A DNA stretch of 64,000 nucleotides from Clostridiales bacterium UBA6114. Its GTDB lineage: Bacteria > Bacillota > Clostridia > Oscillospirales > Butyricicoccaceae. The notes under the pieces were generated by a model, which saw only the letters and a program-made list of their open reading frames with translations, made no database searches and was not told the origin of the DNA. Position 1 is the stretch's first letter, and each line of letters opens with the position of its first letter. Of the stretch, positions 17,178 to 26,081 are shown piece by piece. The DNA is taken from positions 1 through 64,000 of the forward strand of contig DIWE01000023.1 of the NCBI GenBank assembly GCA_002423435.1. Direction: 5' to 3'. A program made the translations under genes and the position numbers.

Positions 17178-18710
17178 ATGTTTCATTCCCGGCAAACAAA
17201 ATCTGATAGATATACATCTGAAAATTCATCAGATCACAACGCGGCAGGCAATCAGGAAATTGGAATCGAAATTTTAAGGCAACTGTTTCAAGACAATGAG
17301 GATATCATTTTCACTAATATAAGCGTGAAAAATAATGAAAACATGAGAATCACGGTTATATTCGTCGACGGCATGGTCAATTCGAAGATGGTAGACGATG
17401 ACGTCTTAAAACCGTTGGTTCAAGAAGAAATTCTGGGCAAGGTGAAAACCGAGAAAGCACTCATTGATTTAATCATGGACGGAGCCATATATCATTGTCA
17501 GCGCAAACTGCGCGATAAGCTTGACGATTGTGTCGGCGATCTGTTAAGCGGCTCCGCCATTCTGGTTTTTGATAATGCAAAAGCGGCCGTGACATTCGGG
17601 TTAAAAGGATTTGAGAAACGCGGCATTACCGAGCCGACCAATGAAAATGTGCTGAAGGGTTCAAAGGAATCGTTTATAGAGGTATTGCATGTAAATACGT
17701 CATTAATACGCCGAAGATTACAGACAAGCGATTTGAAAATAAATCAATTTAATATTGGCAAGCGGTCTCAAACCACTGTTTCCATTGTATTTATTAAAAA
17801 TCTCGCAAATCAGACAATCATTGACGAGGTAAAACAAAGACTCCATCGGGTCAACATCGACGGCATTATTACGGCAGGCCAGATTGAAACGTATTTACTT
17901 GATAACAAATGGTCCTTTTTTCCGCAAATATTGTACACCGAAAGAGTGGACAAGTTTTGCGCGAATATTCTTGAAGGCAGAGTGGGAATTCTGATCGACG
18001 GATTACCGATTGCTTACATCGTACCGGTTGATATCAGTGCGTTTTTACAGGCTCCCGAGGATTACGCACTGCATTATATTCCCAGCTCGTTCTTTCGTTT
18101 TTTAAGATTTGTAAACTCGTTTGCATCCCTGACTCTGCCGGCCTTTTATATATCGATCACAACATTTCACCAGGAAATGATCCCGACAAAACTGGCGATT
18201 TCAATTGTGCAGAACAAGGAAGGCATCCCATTTCCTACTTTTATAGAGGTAGTATTAATGCTTTTGGCTTTTGAAGTGCTTCTCGAAGCGGGCTTGCGGC
18301 TTCCAAAGGCAATCGGTCAGTCCGTCTCGATCATCGGCGCGCTTGTAGTCGGAGATGCCGCAATCACAGCCAAGATTCTATCGCCCGGAGTCGTTATCGT
18401 AATCGCCGCGGCGGGGATAACCGGATTTATCATACCGTCTCAGGACATGTCAAATACGATCAGGCTTTGCAGATTTCTCCTTGTGGGTTTTTCGATCATC
18501 GGAGGATTATACGGCGTAAGCATCGGTCTGATTCTTATTGTGTATCATCTTTGCACCTTGGAAGTTTTCGGCGTTCCTTATCTATCGCCGTTCGTTGCAA
18601 ACGAAGGGAAGAAAATACTAACCGATACGTTAATAAGAATACCGTGGTTCAAAATGAAAAACCGGCCTCAGAACATCAGCCCCGAAGACGTAAACAGGCA
18701 AGGTGGTTAG
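17178..18710 (+). CDS. gerA: Spore germination receptor A subunit
   Basis: A 510-residue GerA-family protein of the spore inner membrane, part of a nutrient-germinant receptor. The soluble N-terminal half (to about residue 280) ends in EGRVGILIDGLPIAYIVPV. The membrane half has five or six segments and the hallmark FEVLLEAGLRLPKAIGQSVSIIGALVVGDAA-type stretch (visible around 18270-18370). ATG 17178 follows GAGGTATTAAT. It is the first gene of a gerA-gerC-small ORF-gerB operon; the stop codon abuts the gerC start. Such operons are expressed in the forespore under sigma-G, but I could not place a sigma-G promoter with confidence. Confidence 0.93.
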   Translation: MFHSRQTKSDRYTSENSSDHNAAGNQEIGIEILRQLFQDNEDIIFTNISVKNNENMRITVIFVDGMVNSKMVDDDVLKPLVQEEILGKVKTEKALIDLIMDGAIYHCQRKLRDKLDDCVGDLLSGSAILVFDNAKAAVTFGLKGFEKRGITEPTNENVLKGSKESFIEVLHVNTSLIRRRLQTSDLKINQFNIGKRSQTTVSIVFIKNLANQTIIDEVKQRLHRVNIDGIITAGQIETYLLDNKWSFFPQILYTERVDKFCANILEGRVGILIDGLPIAYIVPVDISAFLQAPEDYALHYIPSSFFRFLRFVNSFASLTLPAFYISITTFHQEMIPTKLAISIVQNKEGIPFPTFIEVVLMLLAFEVLLEAGLRLPKAIGQSVSIIGALVVGDAAITAKILSPGVVIVIAAAGITGFIIPSQDMSNTIRLCRFLLVGFSIIGGLYGVSIGLILIVYHLCTLEVFGVPYLSPFVANEGKKILTDTLIRIPWFKMKNRPQNISPEDVNRQGG

Positions 18711-19910
18711 ATGAGGAAAATCATATGTTTCCTGTTGATTTTTTCAGCAACTGCTCCGCTGTCCGGATGCAAGTCGGACATATTCCCGGCCGGGAGAGAA
18801 ATTGATCAATTCGAAATGGTCCAGGTTGTCGGGATCGATAGAAGTGCGGAGGACCCCTCCATGGCGGAGGTAACCTTTATCAGTCAGATTGAAAGAGGAT
18901 CTTCGGGGAAGAGCGAGGGGGGTATAAGGCAGGTTACTGTCAAGTCGTCAACCGGGCCGACTGTTTTTGACGCCGAGCGAAAAATCAAAGCGCATTCGGA
19001 TAAACTCGTATTTTTAGGCCACGTGGATTTTTTCATTATCGGCGAGGCGGCGGCTGAAGAAGATTTTACAAAATACTTTGATTTTATCAATCGCGACCAT
19101 GAAATGAGGCTTTCACCCAAGGTGTTTATCGCCAAAGGCTGTTCGGCCAAGGACCTGATATTTAATACCAGCAGCAGTGATAAATTTATTATGGACCGGT
19201 TGAAAAATATCGAATTCGACCGCGCCCTTTTAAGCAATATTGACCAGGTGAGAATTATTGATGTCCAGGGCATGCTTGATAATACGAACGAAGCCACTGT
19301 CATTCCGGCATTGAAGCAGGAAAGCATACGAGATGAGTTTTTTACCGGCAAAACGCCGAAAACAGACCTTGCAACAGGCGGATACGCGGTTATCAGGGAT
19401 TTCAAGCTTGTTGGATATATCAGCGATATTCATTCGCGGGGTTATAATTTTCTCGTAAATAAAGTAAAATCCTGTCCGGTCAGCGTAAAAGATTCTTCGG
19501 GACAGTATGTGGGGCTGGAGGTTATTCAGTCCAAAACGAAAGTGGAAGCCCATTTTAACGGCGATCGTCTGGAAGGGATCACTTATAAAACAAATGTTAT
19601 GAGCAATATAGAAGAGCAGCAATCCAGAGACAACATTTATACCCAAAGCGCGCTTTTGGATTTGGCTTCAAAACAGTCCGAAGCAATAAGAGCCGAGATG
19701 ATTGAAGCGATCGACCTCTCCAAGGAATTTAAGACGGACTGTTTCGGTCTTGGACAGGAAATCAGGATGCATCACCCCTTAAAATGGGAACATATCAAAG
19801 ACAACTGGAGCGAAATATATCCGGATCTCAAAATTGATGTCGTGGTGGAGTCGGAAATTGAAAGAACGTACGATATCCGTGAACCAAACGGGTACCAGAT
19901 GGAGAAATGA
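18711..19910 (+). CDS. gerC: Ger(x)C-family germination lipoprotein
   Basis: A 399-residue GerC subunit, a lipoprotein anchored in the spore inner membrane. The N-terminal signal ends in the lipobox APLSGC (Cys20). The first domain carries VQVVGIDRSAEDPSMAEVTF, and the C-terminal region has HPLKWEHIKDNWSEIYPDLK, both typical of Ger(x)C. The start ATG directly follows the gerA stop. Its stop overlaps the next small gene by four bases, showing tight coupling within the operon. Confidence 0.92.
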   Translation: MRKIICFLLIFSATAPLSGCKSDIFPAGREIDQFEMVQVVGIDRSAEDPSMAEVTFISQIERGSSGKSEGGIRQVTVKSSTGPTVFDAERKIKAHSDKLVFLGHVDFFIIGEAAAEEDFTKYFDFINRDHEMRLSPKVFIAKGCSAKDLIFNTSSSDKFIMDRLKNIEFDRALLSNIDQVRIIDVQGMLDNTNEATVIPALKQESIRDEFFTGKTPKTDLATGGYAVIRDFKLVGYISDIHSRGYNFLVNKVKSCPVSVKDSSGQYVGLEVIQSKTKVEAHFNGDRLEGITYKTNVMSNIEEQQSRDNIYTQSALLDLASKQSEAIRAEMIEAIDLSKEFKTDCFGLGQEIRMHHPLKWEHIKDNWSEIYPDLKIDVVVESEIERTYDIREPNGYQMEK

Positions 19911-20122
19911 TGATGCCGGAACTGATGACGTTCTTTATTATATCGATTCTGATCAGTATCTTTGATATGCGATCAATGGCAAAATCCGGATCAAAGAAGG
20001 AAATCATCCCCTATCTCGTATTAATGCTTATATCGGGAGCCACGGGATTTCTGTATTTTACGGACCCATACCGCAAAAGCATCGTATATTTTATATTAAA
20101 TATTTTTCACATTCAGGGGTGA
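19907..20122 (+). CDS. Small two-segment membrane protein of the ger operon
   Basis: A 71-residue protein with two hydrophobic segments (about residues 5-20 and 35-51) linked by DMRSMAKSGSKKE, and a hydrophobic end. It starts at ATG 19907, overlapping the gerC stop, and ends four bases before gerB, so its place in the operon is firm. Similar-sized membrane ORFs sit in many clostridial ger operons and are candidates for accessory (GerD/GerX-like) subunits, but I cannot match this one to a named family. Confidence 0.7.
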   Translation: MMMPELMTFFIISILISIFDMRSMAKSGSKKEIIPYLVLMLISGATGFLYFTDPYRKSIVYFILNIFHIQG

Positions 20123-20126
20123 TCCA

Positions 20127-21215
20127 ATGCTGGTGGGAAAAAACAAGGTCACAATCCGTCAGGCTTTTATTATATTTATCGTGTCGACGCTTTCCCCGGC
20201 GATCCGGCTTTTTCCGACCGACTGCGCAAGGCTGGGAGAAGAGGCCGCCTGGATCGCGCCCATAATAAGCGCCGTGCCGCTTTTGCTCATCTGCGTTGTT
20301 TTGAACGCCTTTTTTAAAAATCAAAATGCAGCGAATCTGGCTGATGTTTTTACCCTCTCCTTAGGAAAAATTGCGGGGAAAACAGTTATTTCTTTTTATT
20401 TATTCTGGTCTGTCATTTTGTATTTTCTTTATATCCGATATTATGTGGAAAGGCTTATGTCTTCTCTTTTTCCCAATTCGGACATGAGATTCTTTATTAT
20501 CACGATAATGATTGTAGTATATTTAGCCGCGCGCGGAAAGATCGAGGCTTTCGCCCGGTTCTCCGAGCTTTCATTTTTGGTCTTTACAGTCGTTTTGACC
20601 ATTTTCTTTATACTTTTGATTCCTAATGTGAAAATGAGCAATCTCTTCCCGCTTACGTATCACGATATTATACCGGCGGCGAAAGCAACTTATCCGGTCC
20701 TGGGCATTTGGGGATATATTACTCTTGTTTTTTTTCTCGGAGAAAACATTATGGACAAAGACCGGATAAATAAAATTTATAAGAAAAGCGTCCTTTTTAT
20801 TGCCGTCATGGCCTCTTTAACAGTCCTGTTTGTTGTCGGCTCGCTCGGCTATAAAGTGGTTCAAAGGATGTCTCTTCCCTTTTTTAATGCGACAAAATTA
20901 ATCACCGTCATGGAAACGCTGGACAGACTTGAGTCGGTATTGCTTGCCATTTGGGTAGTGGCTGATTTTATCGTAATCACTTTATTCGTAATTATAATAA
21001 TGCACATAATGAAAAGTCTGTTTTCCGTGTCGGAATCAAAATATTTTGCTTCTCCCGTCATATTGTTTGGATATGTCGGAAGCCAGTTTTTAACCTCCAA
21101 CAGATTTGAATTTGAGCTGTTTTCAAATACTGTCGGCCTGACGGGCAATATAGTAGTTTGCTTTATTATACCGGCCATTGTTTTAGTAATCGGAAAGCTG
21201 CGAAGAAAAATCTGA
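20127..21215 (+). CDS. gerB: Spore germination permease-like B subunit
   Basis: A 362-residue GerAB-type protein of the amino acid/polyamine/organocation transporter superfamily with ten membrane segments. It begins with KVTIRQAFIIFIVSTLSP, the usual GerB start, and contains ARGKIEAFARFSELSF, also typical. It forms the membrane part of the germinant receptor, where the ligand is thought to bind. ATG 20127 follows AGGGGTGATCCA. It is the last gene of the operon; no strong terminator is evident before the convergent MFS gene. Confidence 0.93.
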   Translation: MLVGKNKVTIRQAFIIFIVSTLSPAIRLFPTDCARLGEEAAWIAPIISAVPLLLICVVLNAFFKNQNAANLADVFTLSLGKIAGKTVISFYLFWSVILYFLYIRYYVERLMSSLFPNSDMRFFIITIMIVVYLAARGKIEAFARFSELSFLVFTVVLTIFFILLIPNVKMSNLFPLTYHDIIPAAKATYPVLGIWGYITLVFFLGENIMDKDRINKIYKKSVLFIAVMASLTVLFVVGSLGYKVVQRMSLPFFNATKLITVMETLDRLESVLLAIWVVADFIVITLFVIIIMHIMKSLFSVSESKYFASPVILFGYVGSQFLTSNRFEFELFSNTVGLTGNIVVCFIIPAIVLVIGKLRRKI

Positions 21216-21262
21216 ACGGTACCGTCCGATTAAAAAGGTATAGCCATGGGATTTGCTAAAGA

Positions 21263-22480
21263 TCACTTTTCTTCTTCCAGGACAGCTTCAGGTAGCGGTA
21301 CCCGTTCCTCCCGCGGTTTCGGGATCAGATAGGTCAGAACGGTGGTAAGGATACCGGCGGCAGCCACGATATACATGGCGCTCATGAGGCCGTAAGTGTC
21401 GGCCATCTTGCCCAGGATGGGAACCACCACGCCTCCCAGGCTGATGGCGATTCCAAGGGTAATGCCGGAGGAAAGGCCGATCCGGTTGGGCAGAAACTTT
21501 TGGCCAAGGGCCACCATCGTGCTGTATGGCCCGTTGATGGTAAAAGCGAGGGGGATCAACATCAGAGTAGCCAAAATAACGCTTTTGGCGAAAAGGAATA
21601 TGGCTAAGAACGGAATAAAACCGGTTGTAAAGATGCGGATGATCCGATTGAAGCCAAATTTGTCGGCCAAACGGCCGCCTGCCAGGGTAGCCAGAGCGCA
21701 GGAGACGGAATAAACACTTAACCTGAGGCTGCTGTCCGCTTCGGGAAGGAACAGGATGCCCATGAAGAACAGCGGAATGAAGGTGAGCATGCCTTGCGCG
21801 ATAATGGAGCGGGCCACGACGGTGGCCGTCAGCTTGCCGAAGGCGGGCCAATCGTCTTCGGGCGGCGGGGCGGCGGAGTCGCCGGCCGATTCGGAGAGAG
21901 CTTTTTTCTTTTCGGCCATCTGCTCTGAAAAGCGGTTCAAAGCGGGAATCTGGGTCAACACCACGACAGCCATGATTGCAGCCGGAATAAAAAAGAGAAC
22001 GGTGCCCTTAAGTCCCAGCCACGGGATAAAAGTAGCGGCCATCACCGGGCCGATGGAAAAGCCGATGTTCCCGCCCACCGAGAAAATGCTCATTCCGGTT
22101 CCTTTTTTGGAACCGGAAACGAGGTTGGCGTTGCGCCCGCCCTCCGGATGAAAAATGGCAACACCGATGCCGCCGATTGATATGACAAGGAACATAGCCC
22201 AATAATTATTTAAAAAGCCGAGCAGGGAAACGCCGATGCTGGACATCAGGATGCCCAGGCTCATGAGCCATGGCCGGCTGTATTTGTCCCCCAGATAGCC
22301 AAAAAGAGGCTGGACGACAGAGGATACGAAGTTGGCCGCGAAGATCAGTCCTCCCGCCGCCGTATAATTGAGTGTGCCGCCGGCCACCAAAAAAGGAATT
22401 ATGGCGTTTAATGCCCCTTGGTTTATATCGCAGCAAATGTGCGCGATCATCATCATATACCTTAAGCGATCAGCTCTCAT
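21263..22480 (-). CDS. MFS exporter, fosmidomycin-resistance (Fsr) family
   Basis: A 405-residue twelve-segment transporter. The segment-4 region GIGVAIFHPEGGRNANLVSG, followed by KKGTGMSIFSVGGNIGFSIGP, is the signature of the Fsr branch of the major facilitator family, which exports fosmidomycin and probably other small compounds. A central cytoplasmic loop (about 190-215) is charged. AAGGT lies ten bases before ATG 22480. It is monocistronic; the gene is not evidence of a drug-resistance phenotype. The upstream intergenic DNA belongs to the divergent T-box operon. Confidence 0.85.
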   Translation of the reverse strand: MRADRLRYMMMIAHICCDINQGALNAIIPFLVAGGTLNYTAAGGLIFAANFVSSVVQPLFGYLGDKYSRPWLMSLGILMSSIGVSLLGFLNNYWAMFLVISIGGIGVAIFHPEGGRNANLVSGSKKGTGMSIFSVGGNIGFSIGPVMAATFIPWLGLKGTVLFFIPAAIMAVVVLTQIPALNRFSEQMAEKKKALSESAGDSAAPPPEDDWPAFGKLTATVVARSIIAQGMLTFIPLFFMGILFLPEADSSLRLSVYSVSCALATLAGGRLADKFGFNRIIRIFTTGFIPFLAIFLFAKSVILATLMLIPLAFTINGPYSTMVALGQKFLPNRIGLSSGITLGIAISLGGVVVPILGKMADTYGLMSAMYIVAAAGILTTVLTYLIPKPREERVPLPEAVLEEEK

Positions 22481-22719
22481 TGAATTATTTACCTTCTTAT
22501 ACTAAAATAAAAATCCGGAGGAAAACCAAATGCCTGTGGCACCCCCGGCAGCCGGCTCAGTGTTGCCGTGACCGTTTTTGAACAAAGCTCTGGTAATTCA
22601 CATTCAGCTTTATAATGGTATTTTACCATGGTTCCATAAAAACTCAATAAAGTAAAAGCGCTCTTTTGCAAAAATATTCCTTTTCCATAATAAATCTTAA
22701 AAGTGCCAGGAAAAGGGTC

Positions 22720-22748
22720 TTGACTTTTGGAGTTATCGGATATACTAT
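22720..22748 (+). promoter_or_regulatory. Promoter of the T-box/ECF operon
   Basis: TTGACT (22720-22725), 17 bp, TACTAT (22743-22748). It lies just upstream of the T-box leader. Confidence 0.7.
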
Positions 22749-22755
22749 AATATCC

Positions 22756-23036
22756 AACATGATATTGTGAAACCTATGAGGCGAAGATCAAACCGTTATA
22801 TGCGCCTGCAGAGAGCAAGGGATGGTGGAATCCTTGCGGAAAAGCACAGCGGCAAATGGATCGCCGAGGGAATGGTGAACGGGCGTTTGGCTCAAGTATC
22901 CGGACCGCAAGCCTGCGTTAAAGGCAGAGAATGTTTTTGCATTTTCGTAAAAGCGGACCTTTCGGGGTCAATTAAGGTGGTACCGCAGGAGTTGACAGCC
23001 CTGTCCTTTTTTATAAGGACGGGGCTGTTTTTATTT
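22756..23036 (+). ncRNA. T-box riboswitch, tryptophan specifier (UGG)
   Basis: A leader RNA that reads the charging of a tRNA to control transcription. Stem I: GGCGA / TCGCC and CCG / CGG frame an internal loop whose 3' side reads CAAATGGA. The UGG at 22857-22859 is in the specifier position, so the partner should be tRNA-Trp. The distal part has AGAGAGC and GATGGTGGAA, the paired T-loop elements. The T-box sequence AAGGTGGTACCGCAG is at 22974-22988, and a terminator (ACAGCCCTGTCCTT with its partner arm, 22995-23030) ends in a T run. Uncharged tRNA would favour the antiterminator and switch on the ECF transporter and CoA ligase genes. Confidence 0.92.
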
Positions 23037-23106
23037 ATATATCATTTTGGAGCTATTCACAGTGGAGATTATTTAAGAAATATTTGTTTTAAAAAGGGTG
23101 ATTGAA

Positions 23107-23661
23107 ATGGCGGAAAAACGCGAAATGACAACGGAAAAAACATCGAGCTTCAGCATTTCGGACCTGATTCTGGTGGCGGTGCTTCTCGCGGCGGGTGCGG
23201 TTTTGAAGCTCTGCGTCGGAAGCGTAATCAACTTTTTTGGCATGAAACCGAATTTTATTATCGCGATGTACTGCCTTGCAATATTGCTGATCCGTCCGGG
23301 CAAAACCTCCGCGGCCATCGGCCAGGCGGCAATCATCGGCATTATCGCCGGCGCGATATGTCAGTTTCTCCCCGGCACGCCGTGGCTCAATTTTATCTCC
23401 GAGCTGCTCGGCGCGGTCTGTATGGCGCTGCTGATCAGGATTCCCATGAAAATCGGAAAATTAAATCTTACGACGTCGCTTTCGACGTTTCTGTCCACGG
23501 TTGTCAGCGGCGGCACCTTCGTCGTATGCCTTTTCCTGTTTTTGGACGCGGCGGCGTCAAGCCTTGTGGCGTATGTCCCGATTGTGTTTTTTACGGCGCT
23601 CATTAACGCGGTTATCGTCCAGCTTCTTTATATCCCGCTTAAAGCGGTTCTCAAAAAATAA
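23107..23661 (+). CDS. ECF transporter substrate-binding (S) subunit, TrpP-like
   Basis: A 184-residue integral membrane protein with about six segments. ISDLILVAVLLAAGAVLKL, followed by NFFGMKPNFIIAMYCLAILL, resembles the TrpP-like group of S components. It would bind the substrate in the membrane and dock on the ECF module encoded by the next three genes. The Trp-specific T-box upstream makes tryptophan, or an indole/aryl compound, the best candidate substrate. ATG 23107 is chosen because AAGGGTG lies seven bases before it. Confidence 0.8.
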   Translation: MAEKREMTTEKTSSFSISDLILVAVLLAAGAVLKLCVGSVINFFGMKPNFIIAMYCLAILLIRPGKTSAAIGQAAIIGIIAGAICQFLPGTPWLNFISELLGAVCMALLIRIPMKIGKLNLTTSLSTFLSTVVSGGTFVVCLFLFLDAAASSLVAYVPIVFFTALINAVIVQLLYIPLKAVLKK

Positions 23662-23678
23662 TTTGCTCGGGTGTTTGA

Positions 23679-24518
23679 ATGATTGTTATTGACGATCTCA
23701 CATTTCAATACGAAGACGGGGATCAGAACGCTTTGCGGAATATCTCGCTTAAGATCCCCGACGGCGGATTTTTAGGCATTATCGGCCCGTCGGGCGCGGG
23801 CAAAACCACTCTCTTAAATGCGATAAACGGGATTATCCCCCACCACTACAAAGGGGCCTATTACGGCTGTGTTTCAGTCGAAGGGAAAGACACGTTCGAC
23901 TTAAGCCTTACGGATATGAGTCTTTTGGTGGGCACCGTTTTTCAGGATATCGACAGCCAGATGGTAAACGCCGTAGTCGAAGATGAGCTTCTGTACGGTC
24001 TGGAGAATTTCGGCGTGCCGCGGGAAGAAATCGAGTCGCGCATCGAGAATACCCTCCGGGAAGTCGGCATCGGAGATTTGCGCCACCGCGACATCAGCAC
24101 TCTGTCGGGAGGGCAAAAACAGAAGGTCGCCATTGCGGCCATCGTCGCCCTGCGTCCAAAAATCCTGTTGCTCGATGAGCCGACCGGAGAACTCGATCCT
24201 GTAAGCAGCCGCCAGATATTTTCCATGCTGCGGAAACTGAATGAGCGCTATGGTATGACCGTCGTGATTGTGGAACAGAAAATCATGCTTTTAAGCGAGT
24301 TTGCAAAGGACCTTGCGGTAATGAAAAGCGGCCGGCTTGTATTTCACGGCCCGGTGCGTTCGGTGCTCGGACATTCCGGGGAGCTTACGGAAATGGGCGT
24401 CAACTGCCCGCGTGTCGTCACCCTTTCAAACGCCATGAAGGCGGCCGGTATTTCAAGCGGCGAAATCTGCATCAATGTTGACGAAGCCGAGCAAATGGTC
24501 AGGAAGGTACTGCAATGA
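23679..24518 (+). CDS. ecfA1: ECF transporter ATPase 1
   Basis: A 279-residue ABC ATPase with GPSGAGKTT (Walker A, about residues 37-45), Q-loop FQDIDSQMVN, signature LSGGQKQK and ILLLDEPTGELDP. The Q-loop FQD-x-x-x-Q and C-terminal extension match EcfA subunits. It pairs with the second ATPase to power uptake by the S and T subunits. It overlaps the next gene by four bases. An HxxSxLTEMGVNCPRV-type segment forms the C-terminal part used for coupling to EcfT. Confidence 0.9.
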   Translation: MIVIDDLTFQYEDGDQNALRNISLKIPDGGFLGIIGPSGAGKTTLLNAINGIIPHHYKGAYYGCVSVEGKDTFDLSLTDMSLLVGTVFQDIDSQMVNAVVEDELLYGLENFGVPREEIESRIENTLREVGIGDLRHRDISTLSGGQKQKVAIAAIVALRPKILLLDEPTGELDPVSSRQIFSMLRKLNERYGMTVVIVEQKIMLLSEFAKDLAVMKSGRLVFHGPVRSVLGHSGELTEMGVNCPRVVTLSNAMKAAGISSGEICINVDEAEQMVRKVLQ

Positions 24519-25321
24519 TAAGGTTCGACCATGTATTTTTCGGCTATGATTCCGCCGGTTCCGCTATCGAGGATGTTTCCTTTGAAATAGAAAAGGGAGA
24601 GTTTGCCGCAATCATCGGCGAAAACGGCGCCGGGAAATCCACCGTTTCCAAGCTGATCGACGGACTGCTAAAGCCTCGGTCCGGTACGGTTACGGTGGCG
24701 GGAATGGACACGGCGAAAACCAAAACGAGCGCGCTTGCAAAACAGATCGGGTTCCTCTTTCAAAACCCCGATCGCCAGATCTGCCAGAATACGGTGCGCC
24801 GGGAAATCCGTTTCGGGCTTTCGCTTGTGAGCAATGACAAAGAAAATATTGATGCGCGGGTAGAACGGATGATAGAAGAGTTCGGTTTCGACGGAGATAA
24901 GGGCCCGTTTACTCTCAGCCGGGGAGAACGCCAGCGCGTCGCGCTTGCTTCCATTATCGCCGTAAAGCCCGATATCCTGATCCTCGACGAACCGACGACG
25001 GGACTCGACTATACCGAATGCATGCACGTGATGAACATTGTGCGTGAGCTGAATAAAAACGGCGTCACGGTAGTGATGGTTTGCCACGATATGGAGGTTG
25101 TATTGGACTTCGCCCGGAGGATACTGGTCCTTTCCCGCGGCAAACTGGTCGCGGACGGGAAAACGGCCGATATCTTTCGAAACGCCGATGTGATGAAACG
25201 GGCTTCCCTGATGCCGCCGCAGATCACGGAGCTTGCGATCCGGCTCGGAGGCGGGTTTATAAACGCGGATTCCGTCGCGGAAATGGTTTCGGCGGTCGAG
25301 AAAAGCAGGGGTGCCGTATGA
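24515..25321 (+). CDS. ecfA2: ECF transporter ATPase 2
   Basis: A 268-residue ABC ATPase: Walker A GENGAGKST, Q-loop FQNPDRQIC, Walker B ILILDEPTTGLD and a switch histidine in CHDM. Its signature reads LSRGERQR instead of the usual LSGGQxQR; the second glycine is kept shifted and the first is replaced by Arg, so the site it forms in the heterodimer may be modified. It is coupled by ATGA overlaps to both neighbours, and is the second nucleotide-binding subunit of the same ECF module. Confidence 0.9.
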   Translation: MIRFDHVFFGYDSAGSAIEDVSFEIEKGEFAAIIGENGAGKSTVSKLIDGLLKPRSGTVTVAGMDTAKTKTSALAKQIGFLFQNPDRQICQNTVRREIRFGLSLVSNDKENIDARVERMIEEFGFDGDKGPFTLSRGERQRVALASIIAVKPDILILDEPTTGLDYTECMHVMNIVRELNKNGVTVVMVCHDMEVVLDFARRILVLSRGKLVADGKTADIFRNADVMKRASLMPPQITELAIRLGGGFINADSVAEMVSAVEKSRGAV

Positions 25322-26064
25322 AAGGGATCTTTGAGTATGTCGCCGGGAACACGATCATCCACCGCTTGAATCCGGTCAGCAAAATATGCCTTGCGCTTTG
25401 TATCTGTGTCGCCGCATTCGCATCGGAAAATATCGTTTTTCTCGTTGCGCTGCTTGTACTTAACCTGATGATCGGGGCCATCGGCCATGTATTTGGGAAA
25501 GCCCTCGCACTTTTCACCGGCCTCGGGAAGATCTGCATCTTTTTGTTTGTGCTGCAGCTTATCTTTATCCGCGACGGGAATGCTTTGTTTCTGTTCGTCA
25601 CCGATTACGGAATACTGGTGGCGGCCAAAGTAGTCCTTCGGCTGATGGGCGCGTGTATTCCGCTGGCGCTTATGCTTGCCGTAACACAGATGAACGACCT
25701 TTCAAACGCGCTTGTAAAGGTTCTTCACTTGCCATACAAATACGCCTTCACGCTTTCCACCGCCATCCGGTTTATTCCTTTGTTCATGGAGGAAATGTCC
25801 GGCATTATGGAGGCGCAAACCGCGCGCGGCGTCGAATTTGACACGGGCGGCTTTTTTAAGAAAATGCGGCTGATTTTGCCCTTATGCGTGCCTTTATTGA
25901 TGATCTCCGTCAGAAAAATCGACGGCACCGCGGTATCCGCCGAGGTGAGAGGCTTTCATCTCCGCACGCGAAAATCCGGATATAAAGCATACCCGTTCGG
26001 CGCAGCCGACATATCGATGTTATTCTTTTGCGCGGCGCTCATTGCCGCAGGCATTATTTTATAA
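25318..26064 (+). CDS. ecfT: ECF transporter transmembrane (T) subunit
   Basis: A 248-residue membrane scaffold protein with about six segments. The coupling helices carry the two Ala/Arg-Gly motifs MEAQTARGVEFD and SAEVRGFHLR that contact the two ATPases. ATG 25318 overlaps the stop of the second ATPase gene. Because only one S subunit is in the operon, the module is probably dedicated (group I) and not shared, although that cannot be proved from one window. Confidence 0.9.
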   Translation: MKGIFEYVAGNTIIHRLNPVSKICLALCICVAAFASENIVFLVALLVLNLMIGAIGHVFGKALALFTGLGKICIFLFVLQLIFIRDGNALFLFVTDYGILVAAKVVLRLMGACIPLALMLAVTQMNDLSNALVKVLHLPYKYAFTLSTAIRFIPLFMEEMSGIMEAQTARGVEFDTGGFFKKMRLILPLCVPLLMISVRKIDGTAVSAEVRGFHLRTRKSGYKAYPFGAADISMLFFCAALIAAGIIL

Positions 26065-26081
26065 AACAAAAGGTGATCCTC

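Noticed and set aside
22530..22571. 13-residue frame starting MPVAPP after GGAGG
   Set aside because: Very short, composition biased, and close to the MFS promoter region; a good ribosome site alone is not enough.
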